From Pseudomonas oryzihabitans (lineage in GTDB: Bacteria > Pseudomonadota > Gammaproteobacteria > Pseudomonadales > Pseudomonadaceae): a stretch of 64,000 nucleotides of DNA. Position 1 is the first letter of the stretch, and each line of letters opens with the position of its first letter. Below the pieces are notes generated by a model. The model saw only the letters and a program-made list of their open reading frames with translations, searched no databases and was not told the DNA's origin. The DNA is taken from contig NZ_CP017024.1 of the NCBI RefSeq assembly GCF_014522265.1, forward strand, positions 593,501 to 657,500. Direction: 5' to 3'. Shown one piece after another: positions 1 to 10,348 of the stretch. The translations under genes were made by a program, and so were the position numbers.

Positions 1-513
1 TGGCTGTTCATCTATCCCGAGCAGGGCATTGCCTCGGTGAACGAGATCGCCATTCCGGTCAATCGTCCGGTGCAGTTCAAGATCACCTCCGAGTCGGTCA
101 TGAACACCCTGTCCATCCCGGCCCTGGGCGGCATGATCTATGCCATGTCCGGCATGCAGAGCCAGTTGCACCTGATCGCCGATCACCCCGGCGAGTTCGA
201 GGGTCGCTCGGCCAACTACAGCGGCGCCGGCTTCTCCGACATGATCTTTACCGTGCACGCGGTACCCACCGCTGGCGATTTCGACGCCTGGGTGAACAAG
301 GTCAAGCAATCGGGTGGCAAGACCCTGGATCAGGCGAGCTACACCGAGCTGGCCAAGCCCAGCGAGAAGCAGCCGATCGCCTACTACTCGACGGTCGAGC
401 CGGATCTGTTCAGAACGGTCATCAAGAAGTTCATGAAGTCCGACTTCAGCAAGCAGACCGATCACGTGATGGACATGAGCCAGCACGGCGGTCAACACGG
501 TACCGAGGAATAA
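1..513 (+). CDS. cyoA: CyoA, cytochrome bo3 ubiquinol oxidase subunit II (5' end missing)
   Basis: This is the C-terminal half of the quinol oxidase subunit II, a periplasmic cupredoxin-fold domain that docks on subunit I. The reading frame is open from base 1 (WLFIYPEQGIASVNEIA...) with no start in the window, so the gene begins upstream; about 170 codons of a protein normally near 315 residues are present. The GTG at base 37 is internal to the conserved domain and is not a start. The visible part matches the quinol-oxidase branch, which lacks the CuA site of cytochrome c oxidases. The stop is followed after 3 bases by cyoB, so this is one transcription unit. The identification is firm from the neighbours and the sequence. 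Confidence 0.95.
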   Translation, partial: WLFIYPEQGIASVNEIAIPVNRPVQFKITSESVMNTLSIPALGGMIYAMSGMQSQLHLIADHPGEFEGRSANYSGAGFSDMIFTVHAVPTAGDFDAWVNKVKQSGGKTLDQASYTELAKPSEKQPIAYYSTVEPDLFRTVIKKFMKSDFSKQTDHVMDMSQHGGQHGTEE

Positions 514-516
514 GTT

Positions 517-2505
517 ATGTTCGGTAAATTAACTCTGGCGGATATTCCGTATCACGAGCCGATCATTCTCGTGACGTTCGTTGTGGTCGCCCTGGGCGGC
601 CTTGGACTCATCGGGGCGCTCAGCTACTTCGGCAAGTGGGGCTATCTCTGGAAAGAGTGGCTGACCACCGTCGACCACAAGAAGATCGGCGTGATGTACT
701 TCATCGTCGCGCTGGTCATGCTGCTCCGTGGCTTCTCCGACGCCATCCTGATGCGTAGCCAGCAGGCCATCGCCTCTGGCGGCGCCGAGGGCTACCTGCC
801 ACCGCACCACTACGACCAGATCTTCACCGCCCACGGCGTGATCATGATCTTCTTCGTGGCGATGCCGTTCGTGGCCGGCCTGATGAATGTGGTGACACCG
901 CTGCAGATCGGTGCCCGCGACGTGGCCTTCCCCTTCCTAAACTCACTGAGCTTCTGGCTGTTCGTGGCCGGCGCCGTGCTGATCATGATGTCGCTGTTCG
1001 TGGGCGAATTCGCCGCGACCGGCTGGGTGGCCTATCCGCCGCTGTCAGGCATCAAGTACAGTCCAGGCGTAGGGATGGACTACTACATCTGGGCCCTTCA
1101 GCTTTCCGGTATCGGGACGACCCTGACCGGCGTCAACTTCTTCGTGACCGTGCTGAAGATGCGTACCAAGGGCATGACCCTGATGCGCATGCCGATCTTC
1201 ACCTGGACCTCGTGGTGTACTGCCATTCTGATCATGGCGGCCTTCCCGATCCTGACCGTGACCCTGGCACTGCTGACCTTGGACCGTTACCTGGGCTTCC
1301 ACTTCTTCACCGCGGAAGCCGGTGGCAACCAGATGATGTACACCAACCTGATCTGGGCCTGGGGCCACCCCGAGGTATACATCCTGATCCTGCCGGCCTT
1401 CGGCGTGTTCTCGGAAGTGACCTCCACCTTCAGCAAGAAGCGTCTGTTTGGCTATGTATCGATGGTCTGGGCGACGGTAGCCATTACCGTGCTGTCCTTC
1501 ATCGTCTGGCTGCACCACTTCTTCACCATGGGTTCGGGCGGTAACGTCAACGCCTTCTTCGGCATCGCGACGATGATCATTGCGATCCCGACAGGGGTGA
1601 AGATCTTCACCTGGCTGTTCACCATGTACCAGGGTCGTATCCAGTTCACCTCGCCGATGCTCTGGACCCTGGGCTTCATCGTGACCTTCAGCATCGGCGG
1701 CATGACCGGCGTACTGCTGGCGGTACCGGGTGCGGACTTCGTGCTGCACAACAGCCTGTTCCTGATCGCCCACTTCCACAACGTGATCATCGGCGGCGCC
1801 GTGTTCGGCTACTTCGCCGGCATGATCTACTGGTTCCCGAAGGTGTTCGGCTTCAAGCTGAACGAGAAGCTGAACAAGCAGGCCTTCTGGTGTTGGCTGA
1901 TCGGTTTCTACGTCGCCTTCATGCCGCTTTACATGCTGGGCTTCATGGGCATGACCCGTCGTCTGAACCACTACGACAACCCTGACTGGCACCCCTTCCT
2001 GGTGACCGCCGCCATTGGCGCCGGCATCATCGCCTTGGGCATCCTCAGCCAGCTGTGGATGTTCTACGTCAGTATCCGCGACCGCAATCTGCCGGAAAAC
2101 GTGGACGTGACGGGCGATCCGTGGGATGGCCGTACCCTGGAATGGTCGACCTCGTCGCCGCCGCCCTTCTACAACTTCGCTGAAGTGCCGGAAGTGCACG
2201 ACATCGACGCCTACTGGGGCATGAAGGAAAAAGGCATCACCGAGAAGAAGGATGCGGACTACAAGAAGATCCACATGCCGCGCAACACCGCTGCCGGCAT
2301 CGTGATCAGCTTCTTCGCTCTGATCCTCGGCTTCGCCCTGATCTGGCACATCTGGTGGCTGGCCATCGCCAGCTTCGTGGGTTGCATCGTCAGTGCGGTC
2401 GTCCGCAGCTACGACGACGATGTCGACTACTACGTACCGGCGGAAGAAGTGGCGCGAATCGAAACCGCGCGCATTCAGTCCCTGGCGAAATTCAAGCAGG
2501 CCTAA
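517..2505 (+). CDS. cyoB: CyoB, cytochrome bo3 ubiquinol oxidase subunit I
   Basis: This is the catalytic, proton-pumping subunit of the bo3 ubiquinol oxidase in the inner membrane. It reduces O2 to water at a heme o3-CuB centre. The 662-residue length equals the family norm (about 663). Conserved ligand regions are visible: HGVIMIFF (heme b ligand), [12 protein letters not shown] with the His-Tyr pair at the CuB site, [11 protein letters not shown] (two CuB histidines) and HFHNVIIGG (heme ligands). More than a dozen hydrophobic segments are seen. The ATG lies 3 bases after the cyoA stop, and cyoC follows after 4 bases, so translation is probably coupled along the operon. Confidence 0.98.
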   Translation: MFGKLTLADIPYHEPIILVTFVVVALGGLGLIGALSYFGKWGYLWKEWLTTVDHKKIGVMYFIVALVMLLRGFSDAILMRSQQAIASGGAEGYLPPHHYDQIFTAHGVIMIFFVAMPFVAGLMNVVTPLQIGARDVAFPFLNSLSFWLFVAGAVLIMMSLFVGEFAATGWVAYPPLSGIKYSPGVGMDYYIWALQLSGIGTTLTGVNFFVTVLKMRTKGMTLMRMPIFTWTSWCTAILIMAAFPILTVTLALLTLDRYLGFHFFTAEAGGNQMMYTNLIWAWGHPEVYILILPAFGVFSEVTSTFSKKRLFGYVSMVWATVAITVLSFIVWLHHFFTMGSGGNVNAFFGIATMIIAIPTGVKIFTWLFTMYQGRIQFTSPMLWTLGFIVTFSIGGMTGVLLAVPGADFVLHNSLFLIAHFHNVIIGGAVFGYFAGMIYWFPKVFGFKLNEKLNKQAFWCWLIGFYVAFMPLYMLGFMGMTRRLNHYDNPDWHPFLVTAAIGAGIIALGILSQLWMFYVSIRDRNLPENVDVTGDPWDGRTLEWSTSSPPPFYNFAEVPEVHDIDAYWGMKEKGITEKKDADYKKIHMPRNTAAGIVISFFALILGFALIWHIWWLAIASFVGCIVSAVVRSYDDDVDYYVPAEEVARIETARIQSLAKFKQA

Positions 2506-2509
2506 TCCA

Positions 2510-3124
2510 ATGGCGAATCAAGTTATGCATAACGAAGTCGCCCATGCCGAGGAGCATGGGCACCACGACGCCGGATCGATGAAGACATTCGGCTTCTGGT
2601 CCTACCTGATGACCGACTGCATTCTGTTCGGGACGCTGTTTGCGACCTATGCAGTCCTGAGCGGGGCCCATGCCGATGGCCCCTCCCAGAAGGACATCTT
2701 CGAACTGTCGTTCGTCCTGGTCGAAACCTTCCTGCTGCTGTTCTCCAGTATCACCTACGGCTTCGCCATGATTGCTCAGCACCATGGCAGCAAGGGTGGC
2801 GTTCTGGGCTGGCTGGCGGTCACCTGGCTGTTCGGTGCCGGCTTCATCGGCATGGAAGTCTATGAGTTCCATCACCTGATCGAAGAGGGCTACGGCCCGG
2901 ATCGCAGTGCCTTCCTGTCGTCGTTCTTCGCGCTGGTCGGTACCCACGGTCTGCACGTGAGCTCGGGTCTGATCTGGATGATCGTGCTGATGCTGCAGGT
3001 CGCTTCCAAGGGCCTGACCACCACCAACGTGACCCGCCTGTCGTGCCTGAGCCTGTTCTGGCACTTCCTGGACATCATCTGGATCTTCGTCTTCACCATC
3101 GTCTATCTGATGGGGGTTCTGTAA
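2510..3124 (+). CDS. cyoC: CyoC, cytochrome bo3 ubiquinol oxidase subunit III
   Basis: This is a five-helix membrane subunit of the bo3 oxidase that supports assembly and stability of subunit I. The frame is open further upstream inside cyoB. The ATG at 2510 ([20 protein letters not shown]) is chosen because it directly follows the cyoB stop and gives 204 residues, the normal CyoC length. The His-rich N-terminus is followed by the conserved [17 protein letters not shown] and a C-terminal [13 protein letters not shown] typical of the COX3 family. Its TAA stop shares bases with the cyoD ATG (TAATG), which implies translational coupling. Confidence 0.97.
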   Translation: MANQVMHNEVAHAEEHGHHDAGSMKTFGFWSYLMTDCILFGTLFATYAVLSGAHADGPSQKDIFELSFVLVETFLLLFSSITYGFAMIAQHHGSKGGVLGWLAVTWLFGAGFIGMEVYEFHHLIEEGYGPDRSAFLSSFFALVGTHGLHVSSGLIWMIVLMLQVASKGLTTTNVTRLSCLSLFWHFLDIIWIFVFTIVYLMGVL

Positions 3125-3462
3125 TGGCGCACGATCATAACGCCCACGGGCACACCGCCGAGAGCCATGGCACTTTCAAGAGCTACATGGTCGGCTTCAT
3201 CCTGTCGGTCATCCTGACGGTCATTCCCTTCGGTCTGGTGATGTTCCCCACCTTCTCCAAGGGCGCGACCCTGGCGATCGTGGTGATCATGGCGGTGGTA
3301 CAGCTGCTGGTGCACCTGTACTTCTTCCTGCACCTGAACACCTCCGAAGAGCAGCGTTGGAACGTGATCTCCTTTGGTTTCACCGTGGTCATCGTCGGTA
3401 TCGTGGTCGTGGGATCCCTGTGGATCATGTACCACATGCACAACAACATGATGATCCACTGA
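3124..3462 (+). CDS. cyoD: CyoD, cytochrome bo3 ubiquinol oxidase subunit IV
   Basis: This is the small subunit IV of the bo3 oxidase, thought to help CuB binding and assembly. The 112-residue product has a His-rich N-terminus ([16 protein letters not shown]) and three hydrophobic segments with the conserved [12 protein letters not shown]. The ATG overlaps the cyoC stop in TAATG. An upstream in-frame extension would lie wholly inside cyoC and is rejected. cyoE follows 14 bases later. Confidence 0.96.
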   Translation: MAHDHNAHGHTAESHGTFKSYMVGFILSVILTVIPFGLVMFPTFSKGATLAIVVIMAVVQLLVHLYFFLHLNTSEEQRWNVISFGFTVVIVGIVVVGSLWIMYHMHNNMMIH

Positions 3463-3476
3463 ACCGGGCCGACGTG

Positions 3477-4361
3477 ATGATCAAGAAGTACCTTCTCGTG
3501 ACGAAGCCGGGCATCATCTTCGGCAACCTGATCTCGGTTGCCGGCGGGTTCTTCCTGGCGTCCAAAGGGAGCATCGACCCGCTGTTGCTGCTGGCGACGG
3601 CGATCGGGGTGTCGTTGGTCATTGCTTCCGGCTGCGTGTTCAACAACGTGATCGATAGGGACATCGATCAGAAGATGGAAAGAACCTGCAATCGCGCCCT
3701 GGTCCAGGGCACGATCTCCTCGAAGGTGGCGCTGGCCTATGCCGCCCTCCTCGGCCTGGCCGGGGTGGGGCTGCTGTACGGGGCGACCAATCTGGTCGCC
3801 ACCGCCTTCGCGGTGATGGGTTTCGTGGTGTATGTAGGGCTCTACAGCCTCTGGCTGAAGCGCACCTCGGTATACGGCACCCTGGTCGGCAGCCTGTCCG
3901 GTGCCGCACCGCCGGTGATCGGCTACTGCGCCGCCAGCGGCCAGTTCGACAGTGGCGCTGCGGTACTGCTGCTGATCTTCTGCCTCTGGCAGATGCCGCA
4001 CTCCTATGCCATCGCCATCTTCCGTCTCAAGGACTACACCGCGGCCTCGATTCCGGTACTGCCGGTAGCCAAGGGTATCGCGGTGACCAAGCGTCACATC
4101 GTCTGGTACACCGTGGCCTTCATGGCCGCCACCCTGCTGCTGACCGTGCTCGGCTATGCCGGCTACGTCTATCTGGCAGTGGCCGCCGTGATCGGCGCCT
4201 GGTGGCTGCGCCTGGCCTTCATGGGCTATCAGGCCGAGAACGACGTGCAATGGGCACGCAAGCTGTTCGGGTTCTCCATCATCGCCATCACCGCCCTGAG
4301 CGTCATGATGTCGGTGGACTTCCAGATCCCGGGTGACGTGCTGCTGACCTACGCGCGCTGA
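3477..4361 (+). CDS. cyoE: CyoE, protoheme IX farnesyltransferase (heme O synthase)
   Basis: This is an integral membrane prenyltransferase that attaches a farnesyl group to protoheme to make heme O, the cofactor of the oxidase encoded just upstream. It belongs to the UbiA superfamily. The Asp-rich site [18 protein letters not shown] is visible near residue 60, and about nine hydrophobic segments follow. The ATG at 3477 gives 294 residues (family about 295). A GTG one codon earlier (3474) is an alternative, and longer starts would lie inside cyoD. It ends the cyo operon; a strong terminator begins 16 bases after the stop. Confidence 0.96.
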   Translation: MIKKYLLVTKPGIIFGNLISVAGGFFLASKGSIDPLLLLATAIGVSLVIASGCVFNNVIDRDIDQKMERTCNRALVQGTISSKVALAYAALLGLAGVGLLYGATNLVATAFAVMGFVVYVGLYSLWLKRTSVYGTLVGSLSGAAPPVIGYCAASGQFDSGAAVLLLIFCLWQMPHSYAIAIFRLKDYTAASIPVLPVAKGIAVTKRHIVWYTVAFMAATLLLTVLGYAGYVYLAVAAVIGAWWLRLAFMGYQAENDVQWARKLFGFSIIAITALSVMMSVDFQIPGDVLLTYAR

Positions 4362-4377
4362 GACGCCCCGCTCCATG

Positions 4378-4406
4378 AAAAAGCCCGGCCTGGTGCCGGG
4401 CTTTTT
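4378..4406. terminator. Rho-independent terminator after cyoE (bidirectional)
   Basis: Perfect 12-base arms AAAAAGCCCGGC and GCCGGGCTTTTT surround a 5-base loop. The T-run ends the cyo transcript. The A-run gives a T-run on the other strand as well, so it can also serve the convergent pilY1 operon ending at 4431. Confidence 0.93.
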
Positions 4407-4430
4407 CATGCCTGGGTGAAAGCACCTCCA

Positions 4431-7400
4431 CTAGTCCTGGTTGGTGATGACGCGCCAGGTCTGACGGCGGCTGGGTTGGGGCGGTATAAACAAAGACTTA
4501 TCACCACACTCAGTACCGACGCAGGAAGATCCATATGTGGAAAGGTCTGCGTAGGTCCCACCTATACTGCTACCTTCGTTTCTGTAGAGAAACGGCACGA
4601 TACCCCCTAGCAAACCATCCAGCTGAATACGTCCATAAACCGTATCTGAACCCAGATCAAACAGACCGCTATTGTTGCCACCCGTGTAAGGGTTTAAGGC
4701 ATAGAGATAAGTAGTGACCCCGCTGGTACAGATGTCAGTACTGGGTATCAGTGAACTCATCAACAGCGTGCCTCTGAACAGCTGAGGCTCGTTGACCACC
4801 AGCTCGCCATTCAGCGGCAGATTGAGGTACCAACCCTGCTTGCCATTAACAGCGGTGATGGAGTCATAGCTCACCGAAGTCATCGAGACTGTATTCGCCG
4901 TGCTGCTGACGCTGGATCCGGCAGAGCTGGTGTAACTGATGCGCTGATCGTTGCCCAGGGTCTGTTGCTGCAGATTGGCAGTGGTCAGCGCTGGGGTACT
5001 GCCAGCTGCCGAGCCGTCGGTCTGGCGATCCCAGATGCCATAGAGGGTCATGGCCTTGCCGGGATTGGCGATGGCATCGTTGGCTTCGAGGTACTTGCCG
5101 GTGCCAAAGATCACCAGATGCCCTGTTCCACTGGGATGGGCGATCACCAAAGGACTTGCGGTGATTGGCTGTGCCAAATTGGTGAGACCGCGTGCGACAC
5201 TGCTAGCCTCGGCGGTGTACAGCGGGCGATTGCCGAAGGCCACCCGCAATTCATTTGGCAAGGCAGAAGTGGTTAGCGAGCTACCGATCAAGTCGAAGCG
5301 CCAGAGATTGCCCCGCAGATCACCTGCGTACGCATAGTCGCCGACTAAGTCGCCATCGACATCGGCGACGAAGGGCGAACTCAGACCGTTGGGAGTGGCC
5401 TGGCCATCACTGACAGGCAAGGCCTTCACCAGGCTGCCATTAGCCACGTTCATCACGTACAGCACCGCGTTGTCTTGATCACTGTTGTAGCCGTTGCTGA
5501 CTACCACGCCCCAGCTTCCCGTGTGCAGCCGAGTAATCACGGGCTGACCATAGGTGAAGCCCAGGTTCTTGTAGTCGGCATCCGCAGCTGATTTTTCCCA
5601 GAGCAATTTCGGCGCGTCGGGATTGGTGATGTCCAGGGCGAAGATACCCCGCCCCCCTCCACGCAGCGTGCCGATCAGCACAGTATGCCAGGCGCTGTCG
5701 AAATAGACGTCCCCCACCACCGGCGTGTTGTCAACGTAGGACTGATGGCCACCACCGTTGTAACTGCGCTCAGTCAGCCGCGGGAGATTGGCCATGACGG
5801 CGCTGGGGACGAAGGCAAAGACTTCCTGCCCCTGGTCATCGAAAGCATGCAGCATGCCGTCGTTGGCCCCTACATAGATGCGTCGTGCCCGGGACGCATT
5901 GGAAGCGCGGAAGGTCGCGTAGGTATTGTTGCCTACCATCGCGTTCATCAGGGCGATGGGACTGTTGGGAGCGGCCACCACCACCGGTGAGGAATTCACG
6001 ATGTCACCGAGGATCTGGCTACGCGGGCGCAAGGACGGCTTGGCTCCGGGCGTTTCCAGGCTGCGATCCCCGCGCAGATAATCCACCCGGCGACTGCCGT
6101 AGGTGTCAGTGGCGCCGCTCGAGGTCCTATTAAGCACGAGTTGTTGATCGGCAGTCAGATTCTCCCAGGTAAAATCGGCCCGGACGCCGCCCTTGGCCAT
6201 GTAGATCTTGCGGGTCGCAAAGGCGGTGTTGCCAGGGGGGAAACGGGTATTTAGCTGCTGAGCGGCGCTCCATATCCGAGTCCGGGTGGCGGCGGTGCGC
6301 TGGTACTTGATGACGTCCCCGCTCCAGTCGGTACTGGAAAAGGATGGGACATAGGAAAAAAGCGCAGTGGTGTTTCCTACTCGGGTAGGAGAAACGGTCT
6401 GGCTAGCCCCGACGCTGGTGGACTGGGTAATGCGCGTGACGACCTTGCCAAGGGAAGTGATCAGGTCGCTGGCGTTCTCGGCGCTAAAGAACTCACCCCG
6501 CGAGTTGATCGCGGCGTGCCAGAGATCATAGACGTTGTTCTGATTGACCGAGTTGTCCGCCCCGGCCACTGGCCAGGCCGTGGTGCCTGCTGTCAATCCT
6601 GCATAGCCACCAGAGAAGGTATCGCCACCCCAGGCCGGATTGACCAGGGCACTGCTCAGCCCGATGCCGACGTAGAAGCCGGTGAGATGCTGCCAGGTCG
6701 CCGGATCGTTACGCGGATTCCAGTAAGGGGGCAGCGTTCGGGCGCCCTGGATCTCGCCGGTGCTGACCGTATTGTAGGGAGACACCTTGTTGTCCAGGTT
6801 GGGCTGGGCATCGGTACGCCAGTAGAGAAAGGCCAGATCTGCAAGAGTGCTGGGTGTACCGTCCTGGAACGGCGCCTGGAGGGAGTACTGCTGGCCGTCC
6901 GGGAGGGTTGCGGCGGTACCGTCGACGTTGCCGGAATTCAGCGCAGAGTTCCAGATACCATCGGTCACCACCAGACTGTAGCTGGCACGACATCCATAGA
7001 CTGGTGCTTCGCTACTACCTGGCTGAGAGGCATAGGGACTTTCACTGCCCGTGGTCTTAAGTAGTTCGCCGACCCGGGCAACCGCCTGGAGCAGGGGCGT
7101 GCTCTGGTTGTAGTAGACATCGCCCAGCCAGGTGAAGAAAGCCGCCCGGTGCGCGCCAGTGAAGGGCCGCAGGCGATTGTCGTAGGCCGCTGGACTCGAG
7201 TTGCCTATGCCGCGACAGTTGGCATTGGCCGTCACCAGGATGCAGCTGTCGTTGGTACCCAGCGCCTGCCAACCGAGCCGAATATTTTCCGAAGCATCTG
7301 CCAAGGCCAGATTGGTCGCCGTTTGGGCAGCCAAGGCACGGCTGCGATAGAAGGAATACCAGTTGGCGAAGTTCTGTCGCTCGTCCGTGCCATTGGGACC

Positions 7401-8348
7401 GGATGCGGGGCTGACCAGTACCCGCCGGTAGCAGCCATCGGACTGCAGGGCGGCGGGAAGACAGGTACTAAGCGTCGTATCGTAGAGATAGTAATAGGCC
7501 TGTGCGCCGGTAATGGCAGCAGAGACATTGGTGTTGGCCGTGACCGTATAGTTGACTGAAGAAATTACCCCGAGCAGCCCATAGTTCACGTTGCGAGTAC
7601 AGGTAACGTTGCTGTAGGTAACAGCCGGCGTATTGGCGATGCTCGCGCTACAACTACCATTAAGCGCCGCCCCGGTCAGCAAGCGCTGCAGCAAAGAAGC
7701 ATCGCTGATACTGACCTGGGCACCATTGACGCTCTCGGTAAAGCCAGCCCCCAGCAGAATGTTGAGCAGCGTGAGGGTGCCATAGGTCGAACTGGTGCCA
7801 CGGTAGGTGCCGCTACTGAAAAAATCCTGGGAAGGATTTTCGGCCAACATGCTCGGACTATTGTTCTGCAACCCTGGATTGCCGTATGCGTTGCCCCGGG
7901 CCACATTGGGATCGGTGGTGACCAGATTAGGGTTGTAACTCCAACTTACCCGGTAATCGGTGGCCAGATTGACGCTGCCCAAGCCGGGGCGATAGCCATT
8001 AACGTAGGCACTAGTGAAGCTGGTAGTAAGGCGCGTACGGGTCAAGCCACTCGTATCGCTGTAGCTCACGGTATAGGGCGCGGGATAAGTGATTGCCGGG
8101 TTGTAGTAGAGGCTGTTAAAGGCTGCAGACTTGGCACGCCGCGTCGGGCGGATGGCATCGGTATTGGACGCATCCGGCACCACCGCCATCTGCATGCTGG
8201 TGGAGTTATCCAGGGTCACGAACAGATTGGGGCCCACGCTGTTGGTAAGGAACAGGGGCTGCTGACTGAGATTCAAAGCCGTGGCCTGGATGCGGTCTAC
8301 ACCCACCACAGCCATCAGAGCGACGACTCCCAGTACGACTCGACTCAT
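4431..8348 (-). CDS. pilY1: PilY1-type pilus tip adhesin, copy A
   Basis: This is a large secreted type IV pilus-associated adhesin and anti-retraction factor, acting at the outer surface with the minor pilins. The product is 1305 residues. The ATG at 8348 is chosen because it overlaps the pilX stop in ATGA and is followed at once by a signal peptide (MSRVVLGVVALMAVVGV, cleavage near IQATA). A MIDAS-like DNSTS (D47, S49, S51) marks an N-terminal von Willebrand A domain. An RGD tripeptide lies at 759-761. The C-terminal third is a PilY1 beta-propeller with the calcium loop DVDGDLVGD near residue 993 followed by NLWRFDL. It is the last gene of a five-gene operon. The 3' end is poorer in GC (32/60 at 4501-4560) than the housekeeping genes. 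A second PilY1 lies at 26514-30386. Confidence 0.9.
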   Translation of the reverse strand: MSRVVLGVVALMAVVGVDRIQATALNLSQQPLFLTNSVGPNLFVTLDNSTSMQMAVVPDASNTDAIRPTRRAKSAAFNSLYYNPAITYPAPYTVSYSDTSGLTRTRLTTSFTSAYVNGYRPGLGSVNLATDYRVSWSYNPNLVTTDPNVARGNAYGNPGLQNNSPSMLAENPSQDFFSSGTYRGTSSTYGTLTLLNILLGAGFTESVNGAQVSISDASLLQRLLTGAALNGSCSASIANTPAVTYSNVTCTRNVNYGLLGVISSVNYTVTANTNVSAAITGAQAYYYLYDTTLSTCLPAALQSDGCYRRVLVSPASGPNGTDERQNFANWYSFYRSRALAAQTATNLALADASENIRLGWQALGTNDSCILVTANANCRGIGNSSPAAYDNRLRPFTGAHRAAFFTWLGDVYYNQSTPLLQAVARVGELLKTTGSESPYASQPGSSEAPVYGCRASYSLVVTDGIWNSALNSGNVDGTAATLPDGQQYSLQAPFQDGTPSTLADLAFLYWRTDAQPNLDNKVSPYNTVSTGEIQGARTLPPYWNPRNDPATWQHLTGFYVGIGLSSALVNPAWGGDTFSGGYAGLTAGTTAWPVAGADNSVNQNNVYDLWHAAINSRGEFFSAENASDLITSLGKVVTRITQSTSVGASQTVSPTRVGNTTALFSYVPSFSSTDWSGDVIKYQRTAATRTRIWSAAQQLNTRFPPGNTAFATRKIYMAKGGVRADFTWENLTADQQLVLNRTSSGATDTYGSRRVDYLRGDRSLETPGAKPSLRPRSQILGDIVNSSPVVVAAPNSPIALMNAMVGNNTYATFRASNASRARRIYVGANDGMLHAFDDQGQEVFAFVPSAVMANLPRLTERSYNGGGHQSYVDNTPVVGDVYFDSAWHTVLIGTLRGGGRGIFALDITNPDAPKLLWEKSAADADYKNLGFTYGQPVITRLHTGSWGVVVSNGYNSDQDNAVLYVMNVANGSLVKALPVSDGQATPNGLSSPFVADVDGDLVGDYAYAGDLRGNLWRFDLIGSSLTTSALPNELRVAFGNRPLYTAEASSVARGLTNLAQPITASPLVIAHPSGTGHLVIFGTGKYLEANDAIANPGKAMTLYGIWDRQTDGSAAGSTPALTTANLQQQTLGNDQRISYTSSAGSSVSSTANTVSMTSVSYDSITAVNGKQGWYLNLPLNGELVVNEPQLFRGTLLMSSLIPSTDICTSGVTTYLYALNPYTGGNNSGLFDLGSDTVYGRIQLDGLLGGIVPFLYRNEGSSIGGTYADLSTYGSSCVGTECGDKSLFIPPQPSRRQTWRVITNQD

Positions 8349-8959
8349 GGCACCTCCAGCAAGACGACGCTTTGCAGTATCACCGGGAAGCGCCTGCCCC
8401 TGTCTTGAGCCACGGCCGTCACCCGAAACAGATTGGTGACTGGCGCCGAGACATCGACCGAGCTGCTGCCGATGGCCGTCACTACCCAACGGGGTGTCTG
8501 GGCGAAGGAAGCGCTGCCATCTGAGCCGCGATAGGCGACCGTACGAGCCGTAGGCGCCCGGGGATCATCCTGATTCGACTGCAGCGCCGCGACAGCCCAG
8601 GTCTGGGTCAGGGCGCTATTATCGAGATCGCTGGCCTTGGTCAAGATGCAGAGGTCACCGCTAGGAGTTTCGGCGAACGCCTCGTTCAAGGTAGGCACGC
8701 TATCCAGGCAGCTAGCGAAACCTGCGCTGAAGGCGGTAAAGGCTGGCTCCTGGCTGAGGGCCATCAACCGCCGCTCCCCCTCGCGCAGGGCGGCCTCCGC
8801 GGCATTGAAGGCCTGGGTGTTTTCCAGGGCGGCGCCGCCGCTGCGGGCCTGCAGCAAGGTCTGACGCATGCTGGAGGCGGCCAGCAGCGACAGCAGTAAT
8901 AACATTACCAGGGCGATCAGCAAGGTCGCACCGCGCTGACTGACACTGACGGAAGTCAT
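8345..8959 (-). CDS. pilX: PilX-type minor pilin, copy A
   Basis: This is a type IV pilus minor pilin of the PilX family, a component of the priming complex that carries PilY1 to the pilus tip. It has 204 residues. The N-terminus MTSVSVSQRGATLLIALVMLLLLSLLAASSM has the PilX pattern: a short basic leader, G before A, and a long hydrophobic helix. As is usual for PilX, the canonical GFTLIE is replaced. NTQAFNAAEAALREGE matches the conserved PilX/PilW-type N-terminal helix. It overlaps pilW upstream and pilY1 downstream by 4 bases each (ATGA). Confidence 0.85.
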   Translation of the reverse strand: MTSVSVSQRGATLLIALVMLLLLSLLAASSMRQTLLQARSGGAALENTQAFNAAEAALREGERRLMALSQEPAFTAFSAGFASCLDSVPTLNEAFAETPSGDLCILTKASDLDNSALTQTWAVAALQSNQDDPRAPTARTVAYRGSDGSASFAQTPRWVVTAIGSSSVDVSAPVTNLFRVTAVAQDRGRRFPVILQSVVLLEVP

Positions 8960-9753
8960 AGCGCGAGATTCCTGAGGGTGACGGTACTCTGCAGGATCTG
9001 CATAGGTCGACTGGCGTCCGCGATCTGCAGTCCGGTAAGGGTTTGCCAGTTGGCAGCCGCATTGCTGGCCACGTCACTGGGTAGCGCCTCGCGGGTGTTG
9101 AGTAGCGCCGCATAACGCACCGCGGGCGCATCCGCCTTGGGTGGAATGGACCAGCGAAAGTCCTGCAACCCCTGCACCAGCACCTCGCTACCTTTTGGGG
9201 TTAGAGTGCCATCTCGCTCGCTCCAGACCGTGCATCTCAGAGTGCCATCGCCTGGAATGTCGCTTGCCATATATCGCAGCTTTATCAGGACATTACCGCC
9301 GGTGTTGAGATTCACCCGGGGAATGACATTGCCCAGGCAATCCAAGTCCTTGCCGTCCAACGCCCCCTGATAGCGAATGCATACCCCGGTAGGCGCCTCG
9401 ACGCTGTCCGTAGTCGCGCCAATGGTGACGCCAGGGTCAAAGACAGGGCATTTGATGCCATCGACTGGATCTTCCTTGGAGTCAACCCTGGGAAAGGCTG
9501 CCTCCAAATTGCCCTGATAGCGGATGTCGGCGCGGAAGCCGGTGCGCGCGAGTTGCCGATCGAGTACCTGGAAGATCAGCTGGGCGTTGTTGCGATTGCC
9601 GGTCTGGCCCTGCTGGAAGAGAAAGCTGCGCTTGTTGTTGATATAGATCTGCGAAACGCCCAGCACCAGAAAGGTGCCCACGGTCAGGGCGATCATCATT
9701 TCGATGAGTGAAAAGCCCTGGTGCCGGCTACGCGCAAAAAGTCTAATGCTCAT
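8956..9753 (-). CDS. pilW: PilW-type minor pilin, copy A
   Basis: This is a minor pilin of the PilW family needed for pilus assembly and surface export of PilY1. The 265-residue product carries a class III prepilin signal: a basic leader ending HQG, then FSLIEMMIALTVGTFLVLGV with Glu at +5. It should be cleaved and N-methylated by PilD. QGQTGNRNNAQLIFQVLDRQLARTGFRADI is the PilW-like segment after the helix. It shares ATGA with pilX downstream and is one base from pilV upstream. Confidence 0.87.
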   Translation of the reverse strand: MSIRLFARSRHQGFSLIEMMIALTVGTFLVLGVSQIYINNKRSFLFQQGQTGNRNNAQLIFQVLDRQLARTGFRADIRYQGNLEAAFPRVDSKEDPVDGIKCPVFDPGVTIGATTDSVEAPTGVCIRYQGALDGKDLDCLGNVIPRVNLNTGGNVLIKLRYMASDIPGDGTLRCTVWSERDGTLTPKGSEVLVQGLQDFRWSIPPKADAPAVRYAALLNTREALPSDVASNAAANWQTLTGLQIADASRPMQILQSTVTLRNLAL

Positions 9754-9754
9754 G

Positions 9755-10348
9755 TCATAACTCCGAGCGTAGAGCGTAGTAACAGATACCAGCTGGGCAA
9801 TTCAGTTGATCATTACTAACGTCTTGCCAGGCGATTACTACCATCACCGTTGCTCGTGCGGTGTTTTCGCAGACAGTCAGCGGTATCCCTGGATCCGTGG
9901 GACTTGCTGGCAAGAGAGGTACCTTGGACGCTGGACACACTGCGAAACTGCTGGCGATCAAGGCGTCCGTCACGGGTAGCAGCGCCTTTGCCTGATTCAA
10001 CCAGCAAACCAGATCCTGACCCGCTACCGTCTCGCCGCCCGCAGAGCGATCCCGGGTCAAACAGGTCTTGCCGGCATCGAGTGCCTTGGTGCGAAAGTTG
10101 GTGCCGGGCTGCTTGATGTAGGCCCCGTCGATCTTGACCTTGTCACTGGCCACCACCTGGTCGCGGTTGCTGCGCATCAGTTCAAGCAGCTCGTTGGCCA
10201 GCACCATGGCGTTGCTGCGTTGCACCGAATCCTGGGACAACGCCACGCTACGCGTCTGCAGGGCGACCATGCCCAGCACGCCGATGCAGATGATCACCAG
10301 ACTGACCAGCACCTCGATCATGCTGAACCCACCTTTGCGGCGCTTCAT
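9755..10348 (-). CDS. pilV: PilV-type minor pilin, copy A
   Basis: This is a minor pilin of the PilV family, part of the tip-priming complex. It has 197 residues. The leader MKRRKGG precedes FSMIEVLVSLVIICIGVLGM, with Glu at +5 of the mature protein. QTRSVALSQDSVQRSNAMVLANELLELMRSNR is the characteristic PilV segment (compare SVQSNQGAYYRSQATILAN in copy B). The start codon abuts the stop of the upstream fimU-like gene without a gap. Confidence 0.86.
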   Translation of the reverse strand: MKRRKGGFSMIEVLVSLVIICIGVLGMVALQTRSVALSQDSVQRSNAMVLANELLELMRSNRDQVVASDKVKIDGAYIKQPGTNFRTKALDAGKTCLTRDRSAGGETVAGQDLVCWLNQAKALLPVTDALIASSFAVCPASKVPLLPASPTDPGIPLTVCENTARATVMVVIAWQDVSNDQLNCPAGICYYALRSEL